From Oceanispirochaeta crateris (lineage in GTDB: Bacteria > Spirochaetota > Spirochaetia > DSM-2461), in contig NZ_CP036150.1 of the NCBI RefSeq assembly GCF_008329965.1, forward strand, positions 1,302,001 through 1,366,000: a stretch of DNA of 64,000 bases, in the 5' to 3' direction. The position numbers were made by a program, and so were the translations under genes. Below the pieces are notes generated by a model. The model worked only from the letters and a program-made list of their open reading frames with translations. It was not told the DNA's origin and did not search any database. Positions 53,734 to 63,268 of the stretch are shown in pieces (positions within the stretch are counted from its first letter, which is position 1; each line of letters begins with the position of its first letter).

Positions 53734-56268
53734 ATGAAACTAAGAAGGAAGACAATGAATAAGAGATATGGATTTTTCGGATTATCCCTGATTTTGAGCC
53801 TGCTTATTTCCTCCTGTGGGACAATGCCTCAGGAAGAAATAAATAAACCGAATACCGATGAAGAGTTGGTGAAAACTGAAGACAGTCTTCATTCTCTTGT
53901 CCAAAATAGCAACACAGTAGGATTAGAAGAACTCTTTAAGATAAACGTTGATGTGAATGAAAGAGATGATAAGGGTCGCACAGCCCTTCATATTGCTGCC
54001 TCTGCAGGAAATACGAAAATAGTACAACTTCTTCTCCTTCAAAAAGCCGATCCCGACAGCCGTGATAACAATGGAAAAACTCCGCTTCACCTAGCCGTGG
54101 CAGCTGGACACATAGAGACGGCGTCCGTCCTCGTAGATGGAAAAGCCAATATTTTTGTAGAAGACCAGCAGCAAATCACTGCTGTTGAAGCCGGTTTTGA
54201 TCAATTGCCAATGTTAAAAGCTCTCACACGAGAGAGTAACGTGAATCAGGGAATGGTTAAAATAGGGACTCTTCTTCATCTGGCGGCATCCAAGGGCAAC
54301 ACAGAGGCTGCCAGACACTTGATCAACCTGAAAACAGATCCGAATGTGAAGAATACGGCTGGGAAACTGGCTCTGGATATTGCATTGGAGGATAGAAACA
54401 GCCTCGAAAGAGCACGGATTGCTTCACTCCTGATAAAATCCGGCTCCTTCAGAGCCCAGGATGAAATCTATGATTATTTTTATACATTAAATACTCAGAA
54501 GGACATTAATTTACGCTTTGATTTTGGACAGACAGCCCTCCATATGGCCGCTGAAAAAGGCCATGAAGGGATTGTAAGATTTCTGTTGGCAGAAGGAGCT
54601 GATCTGAACAGTCGTGACAAACCCGGCAATACCCCACTACACAGTGCTGTGAGAGGAGGATATAAGAACATCGTTTCTCTCATCCTCTCATCAGGAGCCG
54701 ATGTGAATGCTAGCGATTATAATAGCAACATTCCTCTTCATATGGCTCTGACTCTTGATTCAAATATTGAAATTCTAAAAATGCTCCTGTCTGCCGGAGC
54801 TGATTACAATGCTAAAAACAGCTTTGGAAACACACCCCTTCACCTGACGGTGACATTGAATAGAAATAAAATTGCCGCAGAGACCCTTCTCCAATACGGG
54901 GCTGAACTTGAAAACAGAAATAAGAATGGTAACACAGCACTTATGGAGGCTGTGGATAGAAATAATTCCGAGATAGCTCTGCTCCTCCTGCAAAGGGGAT
55001 CAGACATTTTTGCCAGAAACAGACAAAATCAGACTCCCTTGAGCCTGAGTCTGACAAAGGGAGTCTCCACACTAAGCTGGTTTATAAACCAAAGTAATAT
55101 CAATGCTCAGGATAACGAGGGGAATTCTCCTCTTCACATGGCTGTCATGATCAATGTAAGTGATGATGTGATCCGCTTTCTCCTCGAGAATGGTGCGGCT
55201 ATAGACAGCCGTAATTTTTCAGGTGAAACACCCTTGCATCTGGCTGTAGAAAAAGAGATGCTCACCCTCACTGAGGCTTTTCTGATAAAGGGTGGAGATT
55301 TCTACATTGAGAATAACAATGGTGAAACAGCTCTATCTCTGGCTTTTGAAAAAGGACCGGATTTTGTCGATCAGTTCCTCATTGATGCGGTTCTTGAAAA
55401 AGAGGATAGTCTCAAATACACCCCCTTGTTTCATGCGGTTCTCTGGGAAAAACCCTCCATTGTTTCAGTACTCTTAGACAAGGGAGCTGATATCAATAAA
55501 AAGAGTTTGATTGGATCCACAGCTCTCCATGAGGCTGTAAAAACCGGATCTTTGGAAATTTCGAGGATTCTGTTACGTTCCAATGCGGATGTAAATGCTA
55601 CAGACAATATTGGGAATACACCCTTACATGAAATAGTGAACTGGAACTCCTTGAGTCTTGCAGAGCTATTGATCTCGTCAGGGGCGGAAATCGACAAAAA
55701 GAATCTTGAAGGCCGGACTCCGTTCTATGAAGCCGTAGTCAAGGGTGACTTTGAAATGTGCAGTTTTCTGATCAAAAACGGGGCCGATAAGGACAGCCGT
55801 GACAACAGTGGAAAAACGGCCTTATTTGAAACAATTATAAACAAAAATAGGTCTCTTATGGAGCTATTAATCAGCCAGGGATGCTCAATCCAAAAAAGAG
55901 ACAATCAGGGAAATACAGCTCTACATGCCGCGGTCATTGTCGACAATACTCCAGCCATTGAGTATTTGTTTAGTTTAAATGCAGATATTTTTGCAACGAA
56001 TAAACAGAATGCTTCCCCATTGTCTCTTGTTTTGAGAAAGGGCAATGAAGCCGTTAAGTCTTTTATGACTACCGAGAATATCAATTCCATGGACAATAAC
56101 GGAAATACCCCTCTCCATATAGGAGCCTCCATTAAAGTCCCTGTGAGCACTTTGCAGGTTCTAATTGATAAGGGAGCCGATTTAGAGGCAAGGAATAACC
56201 TGGGACAACGCCCCTATGACAAGGCCGTTGAAGTCAAATATGATGCGGCTCTCGATATTTTAAACTAA
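53734..56268 (+). CDS. Ankyrin-repeat lipoprotein
   Basis: 844 residues. Signal peptide with lipobox ISSC (in LLISSCGTM), then roughly twenty or more tandem ankyrin repeats to the end (GRTALHIAASAGNTKIVQLLL, GNTPLHSAVRGGYKNIVSLIL, GQRPYDKAVEVKYDAALDIL). Ankyrin arrays bind other proteins; lipidation places this one at a membrane facing the periplasm or the cell surface. Some repeats are degenerate (SPLSLVLRKGNEAVKSF), and a block near residues 415-470 resembles one near 755-815 (duplication). ATG 53734 has AAGGA upstream; ATG 53755 with GAAGGA is an alternative. Confidence 0.9.
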   Translation: MKLRRKTMNKRYGFFGLSLILSLLISSCGTMPQEEINKPNTDEELVKTEDSLHSLVQNSNTVGLEELFKINVDVNERDDKGRTALHIAASAGNTKIVQLLLLQKADPDSRDNNGKTPLHLAVAAGHIETASVLVDGKANIFVEDQQQITAVEAGFDQLPMLKALTRESNVNQGMVKIGTLLHLAASKGNTEAARHLINLKTDPNVKNTAGKLALDIALEDRNSLERARIASLLIKSGSFRAQDEIYDYFYTLNTQKDINLRFDFGQTALHMAAEKGHEGIVRFLLAEGADLNSRDKPGNTPLHSAVRGGYKNIVSLILSSGADVNASDYNSNIPLHMALTLDSNIEILKMLLSAGADYNAKNSFGNTPLHLTVTLNRNKIAAETLLQYGAELENRNKNGNTALMEAVDRNNSEIALLLLQRGSDIFARNRQNQTPLSLSLTKGVSTLSWFINQSNINAQDNEGNSPLHMAVMINVSDDVIRFLLENGAAIDSRNFSGETPLHLAVEKEMLTLTEAFLIKGGDFYIENNNGETALSLAFEKGPDFVDQFLIDAVLEKEDSLKYTPLFHAVLWEKPSIVSVLLDKGADINKKSLIGSTALHEAVKTGSLEISRILLRSNADVNATDNIGNTPLHEIVNWNSLSLAELLISSGAEIDKKNLEGRTPFYEAVVKGDFEMCSFLIKNGADKDSRDNSGKTALFETIINKNRSLMELLISQGCSIQKRDNQGNTALHAAVIVDNTPAIEYLFSLNADIFATNKQNASPLSLVLRKGNEAVKSFMTTENINSMDNNGNTPLHIGASIKVPVSTLQVLIDKGADLEARNNLGQRPYDKAVEVKYDAALDILN

Positions 56269-56281
56269 TCCTATTTCATAT

Positions 56282-56313
56282 AAAAAAATCCCCGGTGTTC
56301 CGGGGATTTTTTT
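56282..56313. terminator. Bidirectional terminator between the ankyrin gene and udk
   Basis: AAAAAAATCCCCGG / CCGGGGATTTTTTT with a TGTT loop, symmetrical A and T runs. Confidence 0.93.
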
Positions 56314-56322
56314 ATATGGAAG

Positions 56323-56937
56323 TCAATTTCCCACAATATCTTTCATAAAGGCCGCTAGAACCTGGAGAGCATTCATATTCATTCCTCCCTCGGGGATAAT
56401 GATGTCGGCATAGCTCTTGGTAGGTTCAATGAACTCAAAATGTCCGGGACGGACAACGTCCATATACTGTTTGATAACCGATTCCTGCGTCCTACCCCGT
56501 TCATTTACATCCCGCTGAAGCCTCCTGATAAAACGAATGTCATCGGGGGTGTCTACAAAGATTTTTAAATCCATCAAATTACGAATTGTCTGTTCATAAA
56601 AGACCATGATCCCTTCGAAAATAATGACCTTCTTAGGATGCACCTCAATGGTTTCTTCCAGTCTGCAGTGATGCACAAAGTCATATTGAGGCATCTGAAT
56701 AGTCCTTCCCGCTTTAAGATCGGACAGATGTTTTGTCATCAGGTCACGATCGAAGGCATTTGGATGATCAAAGTTAAATTCGGTGATATTGCTGTTATTG
56801 ATAAACTCAGCAGATTTGTAATAATTGTCCTGAGGAATAAATACAAAGTCTTGAATAGACTCTGAGATTTTCCGGACGATTGTCGTCTTTCCAGAACCGG
56901 ATCCTCCGGAAATACCAATAATTTTTGGTGTATCCAT
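56323..56937 (-). CDS. udk: Uridine kinase
   Basis: Phosphorylates uridine and cytidine with ATP or GTP. P-loop GGSGSGKT near residues 11-18, [39 protein letters not shown] and [20 protein letters not shown] are uridine-kinase motifs. The ATG at 56937 has GGGAGG 7 nt upstream and gives a normal 204 residues. It follows the HExxH-protein gene by 19 nt. Confidence 0.93.
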   Translation of the reverse strand: MDTPKIIGISGGSGSGKTTIVRKISESIQDFVFIPQDNYYKSAEFINNSNITEFNFDHPNAFDRDLMTKHLSDLKAGRTIQMPQYDFVHHCRLEETIEVHPKKVIIFEGIMVFYEQTIRNLMDLKIFVDTPDDIRFIRRLQRDVNERGRTQESVIKQYMDVVRPGHFEFIEPTKSYADIIIPEGGMNMNALQVLAAFMKDIVGN

Positions 56938-56956
56938 TTTATTCCTCCCGGGAAAA

Positions 56957-57763
56957 TTATTCCTGACTATCTTGTTTGACTTCGTCAATTTTCATCTCAA
57001 GATCTGCCAGTTTCACCTGCATAGCCTGAATGCTCTTTTCAATCCTTTTCTTTTGAGACTCAAGACGTTTGACAGTCATCACAGGTTCGGGCTTCTCCTT
57101 CCTGATCGTTTGTTTGACCATATCCTGACTCTGTCCTTCTATAAAGGCTTTTTCTAGTTCTTTCCGTTTTTGTGGTTCCTTCACTCCGGCTATGATCTTC
57201 ATATTTTCAAATCCGATTTCAGGATTCACATCCATGGCATATACTTTCATGATAGATTTGGCTGAGTTCCTATTCATTCCGAGGGCTCTATCCACATAAT
57301 CTTCAAAAATAGCATGATTCTGCTGGCAAAGATCGAGAGCCTGAATTAGAAGCTTCCCAAAGTCTTTCATGACTTTTCCATTCACAGAGAGAAACTTCTC
57401 TTTAATTTCTGTAGTCAAATTCATAAACCGGGAGTCCTCTTCAAAGACGTTAATGTAAATTCCCAACTCTTCGGCTTTTTTAAGGAGTCTATGAAAAATA
57501 TCCCAGAAAAGGACTGTATGGGACCTCATGGTGACTTCACCTTCATGCTGGGTAAACTGCACATGGTGAGCGAACTCATGAATGGCCGTATATACAAGAG
57601 CATTATCATCAGTGAAATTCTTGTTGTGAATAATAATCTCTTTTTTTTCAGGATGATATAAACCATCCACTTTTTTGCTTTCCTTACCTGAAAAGATTAA
57701 ATCAAAGTCTGCAACTTCACTGTCAATCTGAAGCAGTTTTTCTTTTACCTGTTCCTGATTCAT
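56957..57763 (-). CDS. HExxH-motif protein with C-terminal coiled coil
   Basis: 268 residues, no signal peptide. The zincin motif His62-Glu63-x2-His66 ([12 protein letters not shown]) sits in the N-terminal third, after a strand-rich stretch ([10 protein letters not shown]), as in IrrE/SprT-type cytoplasmic metalloproteases. The middle (residues about 155-215; [16 protein letters not shown]) could be a helix-turn-helix, and the last ~50 residues are a coiled coil ([20 protein letters not shown]). I do not recognise the exact family. Weak Shine-Dalgarno (GGCAGG). Upstream of udk on the same strand. Confidence 0.7.
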   Translation of the reverse strand: MNQEQVKEKLLQIDSEVADFDLIFSGKESKKVDGLYHPEKKEIIIHNKNFTDDNALVYTAIHEFAHHVQFTQHEGEVTMRSHTVLFWDIFHRLLKKAEELGIYINVFEEDSRFMNLTTEIKEKFLSVNGKVMKDFGKLLIQALDLCQQNHAIFEDYVDRALGMNRNSAKSIMKVYAMDVNPEIGFENMKIIAGVKEPQKRKELEKAFIEGQSQDMVKQTIRKEKPEPVMTVKRLESQKKRIEKSIQAMQVKLADLEMKIDEVKQDSQE

Positions 57764-57900
57764 CTATTATGGCCTGCCTGTTCAAAGTGTTTTGTTAAGT
57801 TTGTCAATTTAATTTCAAGAGCGCATCATCCTTGATTAAAATGACAAGAGGTATAGTGATTTCAACTGTAATGCCTAGCCGAAGATTTGTCCATATGCCT

Positions 57901-57929
57901 ATGACTTTTCAGACACTCTATGCTAAGAT
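57901..57929 (+). promoter_or_regulatory. Candidate promoter of the ABC-F gene, near-leaderless
   Basis: ATGACT (57901-57906), 17 nt, TAAGAT (57924-57929), then 9 nt to the ATG. The expected leader is 2-3 nt, and no Shine-Dalgarno is visible. Confidence 0.4.
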
Positions 57930-57938
57930 CCTCACTGT

Positions 57939-59819
57939 ATGAACCTAATATCCATTGATAAAATAGTAATCAGCAAGGGTGGAAAAACCCTCTTAAACGG
58001 ATGCTCATTCGGAATCGATTCTGATGACAGAATAGCATTGATAGGTACCAACGGCTGTGGAAAGTCTTCACTTATACGTGTACTGACTGGAGAGGAAACA
58101 CCCGATGAGGGGACTGTTTCCAGAAACAATATCCTTTATATCAGTCAAGTTGATCAGCAACCAGATTTCCTCCCTGATGAAAGGGTCCTTGATTTTGTTT
58201 TCAGAGATCCCACTATGCAGATGAAGCTTATTCGTGAATATGAAGAATGCAGCCAATTACTCGAATCCGGAAGCAGTGACGAGGCCCTTCTAAACCGTTT
58301 TCATACTCTCACAGAAGAGATGGGGAAATGGTCCTGCTGGGAATTGGAAAGCAGGGTAAAATCCCTTCTTTCCGAACTTAAGATTGATGATTTCCATGCC
58401 CCCATGAGCTCACTCTCTGGAGGGATGGTCAAGAAAACCGCATTGGTGAGAGCCCTCTGTCAGGATTTTTCTCTCCTGATACTGGATGAACCTACAAACC
58501 ACCTGGATATACCCACCATAGAATGGCTACAGGAGTATCTCAAAAAGCTGGATAAAGCCTTCCTTTTGGTCACTCATGACCGATACTTCATGGAAAATAT
58601 ATGCAACAGGATTCTAGAAATTGATGATCAGAATGTTTTTCAATACAAGGGAAATTATTCCAGGTATTTAGATCAGAAGGCCTTACGTCAAAATATTGAA
58701 AACAGAAGTCAGGCCCGTATTGAGTCGATACTGAGACAGGAACTTAAATGGATCAGCCGCGGTCCTAGGGCAAGAGCCGGCAAGGATAAGAAAAGAACAG
58801 CCAACTACTACAATCTTATGGAGCAGAAGAACAATGATGAACTGTCTTCTGCGGAGTTCAGCTCATCCTTCAGACGTCTGGGTAAAAAGATTTTGCACCT
58901 AAAACAGATTGCCTTTTCCTATGGTGATAAAGAGATCATAAAACCCTTTACATACCAGTTTCGAAGAGGAGAAAGGATTGGTTTAATAGGACCGAACGGC
59001 TCTGGTAAAACAACTCTGCTGAACCTGATAAGCGGCGTTCTTCAACCCGATTCCGGGAGTGTGGACAAAGGCATCAACACGCATATCGGATATTTTGATC
59101 AAACTGGAAGTGTCTTGAAGAGCGAGATGAAAGTCATGGACTATCTCAATGAATTTGCCGAAAAAGTGACCCTCTCAGATGGAAGCACATTGACTCCATC
59201 TCAATTATTAGACCGATTTCTTTTTCCAAAGTCTCTATATTATACGGCTCTTGGTGATATATCAGGGGGAGAACGGAGGAGACTGTACCTTATTCGTATA
59301 CTACTGAGTAACCCTAACTTCCTGCTCTTTGATGAGCCGACCAACGACCTGGATTTACAAACTCTCACTCTGCTCGAAGATTATTTAATGGATTTTCCAG
59401 GTTGTCTGATGCTTGTATCCCATGACAGATACTTTCTGGACAGAGTGACAGATTTTCAGTTTGTCTTTGACAGAAAAGGCAATATTCATGGCTTTACAGG
59501 AAATTACAGCGAGTATAAATCACTGATTGAAGAAGAAGTAAAACAATCAGAAAAAGCATCCAATCATAAGGAAAAAGAATCTCAGGTTAATCATAGAACC
59601 AAAAAACTCAGCTTCAAGGAAAAACAGGAATTTGAATCTATGGAGGACAAGATTCTGGAACTGGAATCAAAAATAGCCGATCAGGAACTCCTTTTTGCCG
59701 CTCCAGATTTTAATCCGGAAGAATCGGCCCAGCTGACCCGTGTCTATGAATCCTTAAAATCAGAATTAGAGACCCTATACAGTCGTTGGGAAGAGCTATC
59801 ATCCCTGGCCGAAGCTTAG
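57939..59819 (+). CDS. uup: ABC-F family ATPase (Uup-like)
   Basis: Soluble ribosome-associated ATPase with two ABC domains in 626 residues. Domain 1: Walker A GTNGCGKSS, signature LSGGMVKK, Walker B LLILDEPTNHLD. The P-site tRNA-interaction linker region follows (LKWISRGPRARAGKDKKR). Domain 2: Walker A GPNGSGKTT, signature ISGGERRRL, Walker B FLLFDEPTNDLD. A C-terminal coiled coil (about residues 540-625) is the Uup-type extension. No membrane segment. It converges on dacA across 21 nt. Confidence 0.92.
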   Translation: MNLISIDKIVISKGGKTLLNGCSFGIDSDDRIALIGTNGCGKSSLIRVLTGEETPDEGTVSRNNILYISQVDQQPDFLPDERVLDFVFRDPTMQMKLIREYEECSQLLESGSSDEALLNRFHTLTEEMGKWSCWELESRVKSLLSELKIDDFHAPMSSLSGGMVKKTALVRALCQDFSLLILDEPTNHLDIPTIEWLQEYLKKLDKAFLLVTHDRYFMENICNRILEIDDQNVFQYKGNYSRYLDQKALRQNIENRSQARIESILRQELKWISRGPRARAGKDKKRTANYYNLMEQKNNDELSSAEFSSSFRRLGKKILHLKQIAFSYGDKEIIKPFTYQFRRGERIGLIGPNGSGKTTLLNLISGVLQPDSGSVDKGINTHIGYFDQTGSVLKSEMKVMDYLNEFAEKVTLSDGSTLTPSQLLDRFLFPKSLYYTALGDISGGERRRLYLIRILLSNPNFLLFDEPTNDLDLQTLTLLEDYLMDFPGCLMLVSHDRYFLDRVTDFQFVFDRKGNIHGFTGNYSEYKSLIEEEVKQSEKASNHKEKESQVNHRTKKLSFKEKQEFESMEDKILELESKIADQELLFAAPDFNPEESAQLTRVYESLKSELETLYSRWEELSSLAEA

Positions 59820-59840
59820 TAGGGATTTAGGCCATCATCC

Positions 59841-61073
59841 TCAGGATGAACGCTTCTCCCACCATCTGATTAAAGAGTCTCTCACCCGTTGATATATGGA
59901 CCCTTCTTCCACATCATGAGATATCTGAACATCAGAAGACCCCAAAAAGGTACCTTCTAAATAGTAATCGACCCTCCCAATGCCTGTTCCGGCAGAGATG
60001 GGTGCCTTAAGATCATCATTGATGTGTATCTGAGAGTACACAGAATTCATTTCATCCTTTCTCATCATGACAGCAGGGCCCTCGCTAACCTGTGGCTGGA
60101 TATATTCGTCACGGCTGAACCAGACTCTCAGATTCTGAAGTTCTGGGGCTTTGGGAAATTGAGGATAGAACTCGTTGAAACCGTAGTCCAAAAGGAGTTC
60201 AGTTTCGTCCGCTCTTCTTCTGATTCCCTGGTAATAACTCTCACTATGTATCCCCATGATAACGGCAATAAGACGCTGCCCTCCCCGGAAGGCTGTCCCC
60301 GTGAAATTAAAACCCGACTCATCGATATAACCGGTTTTTAAACCATCAAGACCTTCATATTTTCCAAGAAGAATATTTGTATTCAACTTTTTACGGGGCA
60401 CCTGGATACGGAAATCGACATTATCAGGCAAATTTTCAGGAAGGGGGTAGACTATAAACTGGAGGGAATGGAGCTCTACAAGGGCTTCGGGATATTCTTG
60501 TATATAGGCACGGCCCAGGCTAGCAAAATCCAACGGACTGACAGCATCAAATTCACTCCATCCATCGGGATCGACAAATCTCGTATTTTTGAGTCCCAGC
60601 TCTCTAGCTTTAGCATTCATTTTATCAACAAAGGCCTCTTTTCCAGGTCCAAGAATATGAGCCAGGGCGTAGGCTGCATCATTGCCCGAAGCCACAGCCA
60701 ACCCTTTCATTAAGTCCAGAACTGTAACTTGTTGTCCCTCTTCCAGGAGCATGAGAGATGAAAAGGGTGGTCTAGAAAAGGATGATCCTGCTTCATCAAT
60801 TGTAATTAGATCCTCTTTATGTATTCGTCCTTCCTCTAGGGCCTCATAGGTTAAAAAGAGAGTCATAACCTTTGTCATGGAAGCCGGGGGTATGACTTGA
60901 TTCCCATTCTTTTCAAAAAGAATCCGTCCCGTATTGAAGTCCATCAAAACCGCGGCTTGAGCAGTTAATTCCTGTTCTAAGTCCTCTTGAGCCTTCGAGT
61001 CTGCAAAGAGCATAGATGTCATAAAGGAAAACCCGATAATGAACAGATAAATGCTTATTTTCTTAAAAATCAT
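59841..61073 (-). CDS. dacA: D-alanyl-D-alanine carboxypeptidase (PBP5/6 type)
   Basis: Trims the terminal D-Ala of peptidoglycan pentapeptides. Signal peptide (IYLFIIGFSFMTSMLFA), catalytic Ser65-x2-Lys68 (SMTK), SGN Ser129-Asn131, and KTG in GLKTGYIDESGFN, then the beta-rich C-terminal domain and an amphipathic basic tail (YQRVRDSLIRWWEKRSS) that would bind the membrane. 410 residues. GGGAG precedes the ATG. Third gene of the BI-1/apeB/dacA operon. Confidence 0.95.
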   Translation of the reverse strand: MIFKKISIYLFIIGFSFMTSMLFADSKAQEDLEQELTAQAAVLMDFNTGRILFEKNGNQVIPPASMTKVMTLFLTYEALEEGRIHKEDLITIDEAGSSFSRPPFSSLMLLEEGQQVTVLDLMKGLAVASGNDAAYALAHILGPGKEAFVDKMNAKARELGLKNTRFVDPDGWSEFDAVSPLDFASLGRAYIQEYPEALVELHSLQFIVYPLPENLPDNVDFRIQVPRKKLNTNILLGKYEGLDGLKTGYIDESGFNFTGTAFRGGQRLIAVIMGIHSESYYQGIRRRADETELLLDYGFNEFYPQFPKAPELQNLRVWFSRDEYIQPQVSEGPAVMMRKDEMNSVYSQIHINDDLKAPISAGTGIGRVDYYLEGTFLGSSDVQISHDVEEGSIYQRVRDSLIRWWEKRSS

Positions 61074-61091
61074 GATTCTCCCTATGCATAT

Positions 61092-62384
61092 TTAAGTTTC
61101 GGAATAATGTGTTTCAAATGCACGAATCATATAGCAGTGATCATTTACTCCGGCCGTCTCACGGATACTGTGCATACTCCATAGGGGATTCCCCACATCA
61201 ACGGCGGGGATACCCAGACGGGCAGCGGTCAATGGTCCCAGAGTTTTTCCGGTGGGACGATCTGATCTGTTAATGTACATTTGATAGGGAACATCTGCTT
61301 TTTCGCAAATCATTTTAAAAATAGATGATGTTTCCCCCGTAGAGGCATAATTCCAGCCTGCATTTTTCTTAATAGCCGGTCCCCCGTTTATCTGTGGTGT
61401 AAAATCTTCATCATATAGATCTGAAAAATTGGGATGAACGCCATGAGCTGCATCTGCAGAAATGATAAAGGAGGAAGAACACAGGACCATGAACTGTTCT
61501 CGATTCCCACCAGCGGCTAGGACAATACGTTCCAGGACTTGCTCCAGAAATGAAGAATCCGCTCCATGGGGTGTTTTACTACCAGTTTCTTCATTATCAA
61601 AAAGAGCCGCAACTGCTATGCCCTTCTGACCTTTTGTACTTATAAGTGCCTCAACAGAGGCATGGCACATAGCCAGATTGTCAATCCTTCCCGAGGAGAA
61701 AAACTCCTGTTTCCAGGATGTGAGAGACGCTTCTTGCGTGTCATAGAGAACCAAATCGGTATCAAGGATATCCTTGACATTGAGATTTAAATCCTGAGCA
61801 ATCAAATCATAGAAAGACTCCACCTTATGAGCACCATTCTCTCTCCTGCTACTTTGTATAATGCAGTTTAAATGATTTTGTGCATTATAGACAAAGCCTT
61901 TGTTGGCTGTCTTATTCAGGTGGATGGGTGGATTGGGAATCAGAACCTTCCGTTCCGGATTTCTATACAAGAGAGAGCCAACACTCCCCTCTTTTTTAAA
62001 GAGGACTCTTCCGGCAATAGCCAGATCCCGATCCAGCCATGTCGAAAAAATTGGCCCCCCCATCACTTCGACCCCCATGGTTAGCATTCCGGATTTATCA
62101 TTCAAAACACCTTCCTTCAATCTGAAGGTAGGACTGTCTGTATGGGCTGTGACAATTCTGAAACAGCCCCCTGTCAAATCTAGATCCCCTGTGTGAAAAG
62201 CAATGAGAGAACTGCTGTTTCGCACTATATAATAGCCACGTTGCGGCTTCAGTTCCCAATTGGTCGACTCATCCAGCGAGGTAAAACCGGCTTCTTCAAG
62301 TTTTTTTACCGTCTCTGCCGTACCATGATAGGCTGTGGGAGATGAATTCAGAAAATCCAGGAGAGATTTGACAGTCTGATCCAT
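61092..62384 (-). CDS. apeB: M18-family aminopeptidase
   Basis: Cytoplasmic zinc aminopeptidase removing acidic or other N-terminal residues. Motifs: SSPTAYHGTAETVKKLEEAGF at the start, metal ligand TAHTDSPTFRLK, RIDNLAMCHASVEAL, FDNEETGSKTPHGADS, SADAAHGVHPNFSD and VGNPLWSMHSIRET. 430 residues. The ATG is 3 nt after the BI-1 stop, so the genes are cotranscribed. Confidence 0.94.
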   Translation of the reverse strand: MDQTVKSLLDFLNSSPTAYHGTAETVKKLEEAGFTSLDESTNWELKPQRGYYIVRNSSSLIAFHTGDLDLTGGCFRIVTAHTDSPTFRLKEGVLNDKSGMLTMGVEVMGGPIFSTWLDRDLAIAGRVLFKKEGSVGSLLYRNPERKVLIPNPPIHLNKTANKGFVYNAQNHLNCIIQSSRRENGAHKVESFYDLIAQDLNLNVKDILDTDLVLYDTQEASLTSWKQEFFSSGRIDNLAMCHASVEALISTKGQKGIAVAALFDNEETGSKTPHGADSSFLEQVLERIVLAAGGNREQFMVLCSSSFIISADAAHGVHPNFSDLYDEDFTPQINGGPAIKKNAGWNYASTGETSSIFKMICEKADVPYQMYINRSDRPTGKTLGPLTAARLGIPAVDVGNPLWSMHSIRETAGVNDHCYMIRAFETHYSET

Positions 62385-62387
62385 TTA

Positions 62388-63089
62388 TTAGTCCCTTCTT
62401 CCCATGAGTCTGAGAATAAAGAGAAACATATTTATAAAATCCAGATAGAGGATGAGAGCTCCCAATATGGAGAGTTTGACAAATTGTCCTTCATCTACGG
62501 AATAAGACATACTGCGGCTCATATTCTTAATTTTTTGAGTATCATAGGCCGTCAATCCTGTAAAAAGAAGAACACCCACATAGGAGATAAGATAGGACAT
62601 ACCGCTGCTTCTAAGAAACATATTAATCAGCGAAGCAATAATCAATCCTACGAGTCCCATCATCAAATAATGTCCCCAGCCGGAAAGATCTTTTTTTGTA
62701 GTGACTGCCCAGATACTCATTGCCCCAAAAAGAGCCGCCGTGGAAACAAAGGCATTTGTGATGGTTCCCAGGTTATACATCAGAAAAATCGAAGACATGT
62801 TGATGCCGTTCAAACTGGCATAGACCCCAAAGGTCGTAATGGCTGCGCCAACGGTCATGGTATTGATCTTGCTTGAGAGCCTAAACACGAGGACAAGTTG
62901 TGCAATAATGAGGCCGAACATGAGGATCGGGTTAGTAAACACGATTCTGTAAAGACCGGTCACGAGGAAAGCCCTGGCGACAATAGCTGTAAGAAAAAGG
63001 CCTGCAGTCATCCATAGATAAACATTTTTTAATATTGTTCGATCCTGAGCTGTCTGTCGGCTGCCGGCACCGGTAAAAGTCTGGTTCAT
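62388..63089 (-). CDS. Bax-inhibitor-1 / YccA-family membrane protein
   Basis: 233 residues with seven membrane segments and family motifs: LKNVYLWMTAGLFLTAIVA, FGAMSIWAVTTKKDLSGWGHYLMMGLVG and GLTAYDTQKIK, with C-terminal LGALILYLDFINMFLFILRLMGRRD. Bacterial members are pH-sensitive calcium leak channels or FtsH modulators. The ATG at 63089 is chosen, because AGGAG lies 8 nt upstream; an upstream start would add an unrelated tail. Confidence 0.93.
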   Translation of the reverse strand: MNQTFTGAGSRQTAQDRTILKNVYLWMTAGLFLTAIVARAFLVTGLYRIVFTNPILMFGLIIAQLVLVFRLSSKINTMTVGAAITTFGVYASLNGINMSSIFLMYNLGTITNAFVSTAALFGAMSIWAVTTKKDLSGWGHYLMMGLVGLIIASLINMFLRSSGMSYLISYVGVLLFTGLTAYDTQKIKNMSRSMSYSVDEGQFVKLSILGALILYLDFINMFLFILRLMGRRD

Positions 63090-63134
63090 ATTGATCTCCT
63101 GTATCTTTAATAATGCTTTTGTAATTCTAAATAC

Positions 63135-63162
63135 AATATAATAAAAGAAACACAATTACCAA
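63135..63162 (-). promoter_or_regulatory. Candidate promoter of the BI-1/apeB/dacA operon
   Basis: Minus strand TTGGTA (63162-63157), 16 nt, TATATT (63140-63135). Leader of about 40 nt to the ATG at 63089. Confidence 0.45.
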
Positions 63163-63198
63163 AGGAAAGCAACAAATTGAATTGAATTTTCTGAAGTA

Positions 63199-63227
63199 TT
63201 GACAGAGTATTCAAAAAAGAGAATAAT
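63199..63227 (+). promoter_or_regulatory. Promoter of the substrate-binding protein gene
   Basis: TTGACA (63199-63204), 17 nt, AATAAT (63222-63227). Leader of about 35 nt with AGGAG (63257-63261). Confidence 0.65.
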
Positions 63228-63268
63228 GGTCAAGTGTTTCTATCTATAAGAACATCAGGAGAAAAGAA

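Noticed and set aside
54000-56200. Regular repeats of about 99 bp that could suggest a repeat array
   Set aside because: They are the coding repeats of ankyrin units, not CRISPR: no constant repeat with unique spacers is present.
57841-57942. 33-codon frame whose TGA overlaps the ABC-F ATG (ATGA)
   Set aside because: It has no Shine-Dalgarno and overlaps the predicted ABC-F promoter. It would matter only if transcription starts further upstream.
59834-59848. Short palindrome TCATCCTCAGGATGA between the ABC-F gene and dacA
   Set aside because: The stem is 6 bp with a triloop and no T-run on either side; it is too weak to call a terminator.
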